From assembly GCA_938073925.1 (NCBI GenBank), contig CALJGH010000127.1:1-6875 (forward strand): a stretch of DNA of 6,875 nt. Reading direction: 5' to 3'. This document shows positions 4,922 through 6,875 of this stretch, one piece after another (position 1 is the first letter of the stretch; every line of letters starts with the position of its first letter). The notes under the pieces are model-generated. The model searched no databases, was not told the origin of the DNA, and saw only the letters and a list, made by a program, of their open reading frames with translations. Both the position numbers and the translations under genes were made by a program. The stretch comes from an uncultured Nitrospinaceae bacterium. GTDB lineage: Bacteria > Nitrospinota > Nitrospinia > Nitrospinales > VA-1.

Positions 4922-6265
4922 TTAGCGACCCATAAAACCGCCGCCACCGCCACCCATGAGGCTGCCAAAATTTAGTCCACCACCTCGTGAAACTTTTTTC
5001 ATCATCTTTTGCATCTGCGCAAACTGTTTTAATAATTTATTGATATCATTCACCCGCGTTCCACTGCCCTGAGCAATCCTGCGCTTACGGCTCGCGTTGA
5101 TAATATTATGTTTGCCCCTTTCTCTCGGCGTCATCGAATTGATGATCGCTTCGATCTGAACGAAAGCGTTGTTGTCTACCTTGAGTCCTTTCAATTTCCC
5201 AGCACCGGGTATCATGCCCATCAACTGTTCCATGGAACCCATCTTCTGAACTTGCTTTAACTGATCGCGAAAATCTTCAAGAGTAAATGAGTTGGCCTTG
5301 AACTTTTTTTGTAATTCCTCCTGCTCTTCCTTTTCAAAATTCTCTTCCGCCTTCTCGACCAGCGACATGACATCGCCCATACCGAGTATGCGGGAAACAA
5401 TCCGATCCGGATGAAACGGTTCGAGAGCATCCAGCTTTTCTCCCATACCCACAAAACGAATGGGTTTTCCGGTAATGGACTTAATAGAAAGCGCGGCACC
5501 GCCTCGGGCATCACCATCCATTTTCGTCAAAACCACGCCATCAATGCCAACCGCATCGTTAAACGTTTTTGCGATTTCTGCGGCCTGCTGGCCCATCATT
5601 GCATCGGCAACAAACAACACTTCGTGAGGTTGCACCGTTTCCTTGATGCGCTTCAACTCGTCCATCAAATCATCATCAACCTGCTGACGACCCGCAGTAT
5701 CAATAATGACTACCTGGCTCATCTTATTGATCGCTTCGTCCAGAGCCTTTTTACAGATCGCAATCGGATCTTTTTCATCACCGCCGTCATAAACCGCAAC
5801 ACTCAGGTCGCGACCGAGAACATGCAACTGCTCGATTGCGGCCGGACGATATACATCGGCAGGAACCAAAAGACAGTTTTTACCCTTTTCTTTAAAACGT
5901 TTCGCAAGCTTACCAACAGTGGTGGTTTTACCCGACCCTTGCAATCCGGCCATCAAAATTATAGTCGGAGGTTTCGCAGCAAACTGAATATCCGTAAAAG
6001 CATCACCAATTAAAACTGTTAGCTCATCATTAACAATTTTAACCATCTGGTGACCGGGAGTCAGACTTTTCAATACCTCCTGACCTACGGCTTTTTCACG
6101 CACCGGAGCAAGAAAATCTTTTATCACCGGCAGACTGACATCAGCTTCGATTAACGCAACACGAATTTCGCGCAACGCTTCATCGACATCCGCCTCTTTT
6201 AATATGCCGCGGCCTTTTAATTTTTTGTAGATTCGCTCAAGGCGATCCGATAAATTTTCAAACAT
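4922..6265 (-). CDS. ffh: Signal recognition particle protein Ffh (SRP54)
   Basis: Ffh binds 4.5S RNA and signal sequences of nascent membrane proteins and delivers ribosomes to FtsY at the inner membrane. The 447-aa product is of normal length. The N domain occupies about 1-95. The GTPase domain has P-loop GLQGSGKTT (107-115), DVYRPAAIEQL (137-147), DTAGRQQ (189-195), TKMDGDARGG (247-256) and GMGEKLDALEPFHPDR (273-288). The M domain (about 325-430) contains the Met-rich finger loop around QKMGSMEQLMGMIPG (340-354) and the RNA-binding SRKRRIAQGSG (392-402). The C-terminus is a Gly/Met tail (GSLMGGGGGGFMGR). The ATG at 6265 gives the usual MFENLSDRLE start; no strong SD precedes it. It is the first gene of the cluster, read from a promoter shared back-to-back with queC. 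No 4.5S RNA gene is seen here. Confidence 0.98.
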   Translation of the reverse strand: MFENLSDRLERIYKKLKGRGILKEADVDEALREIRVALIEADVSLPVIKDFLAPVREKAVGQEVLKSLTPGHQMVKIVNDELTVLIGDAFTDIQFAAKPPTIILMAGLQGSGKTTTVGKLAKRFKEKGKNCLLVPADVYRPAAIEQLHVLGRDLSVAVYDGGDEKDPIAICKKALDEAINKMSQVVIIDTAGRQQVDDDLMDELKRIKETVQPHEVLFVADAMMGQQAAEIAKTFNDAVGIDGVVLTKMDGDARGGAALSIKSITGKPIRFVGMGEKLDALEPFHPDRIVSRILGMGDVMSLVEKAEENFEKEEQEELQKKFKANSFTLEDFRDQLKQVQKMGSMEQLMGMIPGAGKLKGLKVDNNAFVQIEAIINSMTPRERGKHNIINASRKRRIAQGSGTRVNDINKLLKQFAQMQKMMKKVSRGGGLNFGSLMGGGGGGFMGR

Positions 6266-6326
6266 GAAAAATCAGCTTAAACCCTTAAAATTTCAGGGGA
6301 ATATTTGGCTTTATTGTAAATAAGTT

Positions 6327-6355
6327 AGTATATAATAACCCCCCGATGCTGGCAA
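6327..6355 (-). promoter_or_regulatory. Sigma70 promoter for the ffh-rplS cluster
   Basis: On the minus strand TTGCCA (6350-6355) and TATACT (6327-6332) are separated by exactly 17 nt; each matches the consensus at 5 of 6 positions. Predicted transcription start is near 6320, giving an ffh leader of about 55 nt. The spacer contains a run of six G. The -10 overlaps the putative -10 of queC on the other strand. Confidence 0.7.
6331..6336 (+). promoter_or_regulatory. Candidate -10 element for queC
   Basis: A perfect TATAAT lies 59 nt before the queC ATG. No good -35 is found at 16-18 nt; TTGGCT (6305-6310) is 20 nt away. The predicted leader (about 6343-6395) is pyrimidine-rich and has no SD. 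It overlaps the ffh -10 by two bases on the opposite strand, so simultaneous use of both promoters is unlikely. Confidence 0.4.
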
Positions 6356-6395
6356 TATTTAAAATACATTTACCGACCCTCATCCCCCTTAGCCT

Positions 6396-6875
6396 ATGAA
6401 AAACAAAGCAGTAGTCCTCTTAAGTGGCGGATTGGACTCCACCACCACTCTGGCAATTGCACAAAAAGAAGGATTTGAGGTCTACGCCCTCAGTTTCGAT
6501 TATGGGCAAAGGCATAAGGTAGAGCTCGAGCGAGCTAGAGAAATTGCGCAAAAATTCGCCGTTATTGATCACCAGATCATGACCATTGACCTGAGACAAT
6601 TTGGCGGATCGGCGTTAACCGATTCCATTGACGTTCCAACGCATCGCGATGAAAAAGAAATGAGCGCGGAAATTCCCATCACCTACGTTCCTGCTCGCAA
6701 TACTATTTTTCTTTCATTTTGCCTGGCGTACGCAGAAGTAAAAAATGCGCAGAATATTTTTTTGGGTGTCAACGCAATTGACTATAGCGGTTATCCCGAT
6801 TGTCGTCCCGAATTCATCGCCGCATTTGAAACTCTAGCCAACCTCGCCACCAAAGCCGGAGTGGAAGGGGAAGAA
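6396..6875 (+). CDS. queC: 7-cyano-7-deazaguanine synthase QueC, 5' part (cut by window edge)
   Basis: QueC converts 7-carboxy-7-deazaguanine to preQ0 using ATP and ammonia, a step of queuosine tRNA biosynthesis. I translated 160 in-frame codons without a stop up to the edge. The PP-loop nucleotide-binding motif LLSGGLDSTTTLA spans 8-20. FDYGQRH lies at 34-40, YVPARNTIFLSFCLAYAE at 97-114, and GVNAIDYSGYPDCRPEFI at 124-141. All are QueC signatures. Full-length proteins run to about 220-230 aa, so the C-terminal zinc-binding cysteine cluster lies beyond base 6875 and cannot be checked. The ATG places the PP-loop at the expected distance from the N-terminus. The gene diverges from ffh with 130 nt between the start codons. 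No SD is seen. Whether other queuosine genes follow is unknown. Confidence 0.96.
   Translation, partial: MKNKAVVLLSGGLDSTTTLAIAQKEGFEVYALSFDYGQRHKVELERAREIAQKFAVIDHQIMTIDLRQFGGSALTDSIDVPTHRDEKEMSAEIPITYVPARNTIFLSFCLAYAEVKNAQNIFLGVNAIDYSGYPDCRPEFIAAFETLANLATKAGVEGEE

Noticed and set aside
5411..6013. 200-codon open frame on the plus strand
   Set aside because: It lies wholly antisense to the conserved GTPase domain of ffh, shows no family motif and has no promoter or SD; it is a shadow frame.
6343..6395. preQ1 riboswitch ahead of queC
   Set aside because: The leader is pyrimidine-rich with AAAAAC just inside the gene, faintly reminiscent of preQ1-I, but I find no hairpin with the required C-rich loop or pseudoknot pairing.
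1..6875. Defence system, mobile element, CRISPR array or prophage
   Set aside because: Every substantial open frame is a recognisable housekeeping gene or an envelope protease; no direct-repeat arrays, transposase motifs or att-like duplications were seen.

Overview
The window is a compact housekeeping region, about 45% G+C by eye, from a Gram-negative bacterium. A predicted lipoprotein M48 protease implies an outer membrane. The cluster ffh-rpsP-khpA-rimM-trmD-(SPOUT RNA methyltransferase)-rplS resembles the order I associate with Desulfobacterota and related phyla such as Nitrospinota. The lineage is an inference and is not resolved here.

Layout, left to right. 1-258 (-) is the N-terminal part of recJ, cut by the window edge. 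266-874 (-) is rnhB, 7 nt upstream of recJ. 965-1831 (+) is an M48 metalloprotease lipoprotein gene that diverges from rnhB and points against the large cluster. 1832-1978 is a convergent spacer with a short palindromic, repeat-like element and no convincing terminator. From 6265 down to 1979 (-) runs a seven-gene cluster, in transcription order ffh, rpsP, khpA, rimM, trmD, a TM1570-like SPOUT methyltransferase gene and rplS. 6396-6875 (+) is the 5' part of queC, divergent from ffh. No stretch over 300 bases lacks a gene, and I see no tRNA, rRNA, CRISPR array, IS element or phage gene.

How the genes work together. The cluster joins co-translational protein targeting (Ffh), ribosomal proteins S16 and L19, 30S maturation (RimM), a small KH RNA-binding protein (KhpA), tRNA m1G37 methylation (TrmD) and a second RNA methyltransferase. 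It is a translation and ribosome-biogenesis operon. rnhB and recJ form a short nucleic-acid processing pair. QueC belongs to queuosine tRNA modification.

I found no convincing undescribed multi-gene system. The points worth a second look are regulatory or translational. They are a two-tier hairpin ahead of rpsP, a consensus promoter placing the M48 start codon at about +1 (leaderless), three TTG starts in the cluster, a possible SD-masking helix before khpA, overlapping divergent -10 elements between ffh and queC, a Lys/Ala-rich L19 tail, and Glu in place of the TrmD catalytic Asp.
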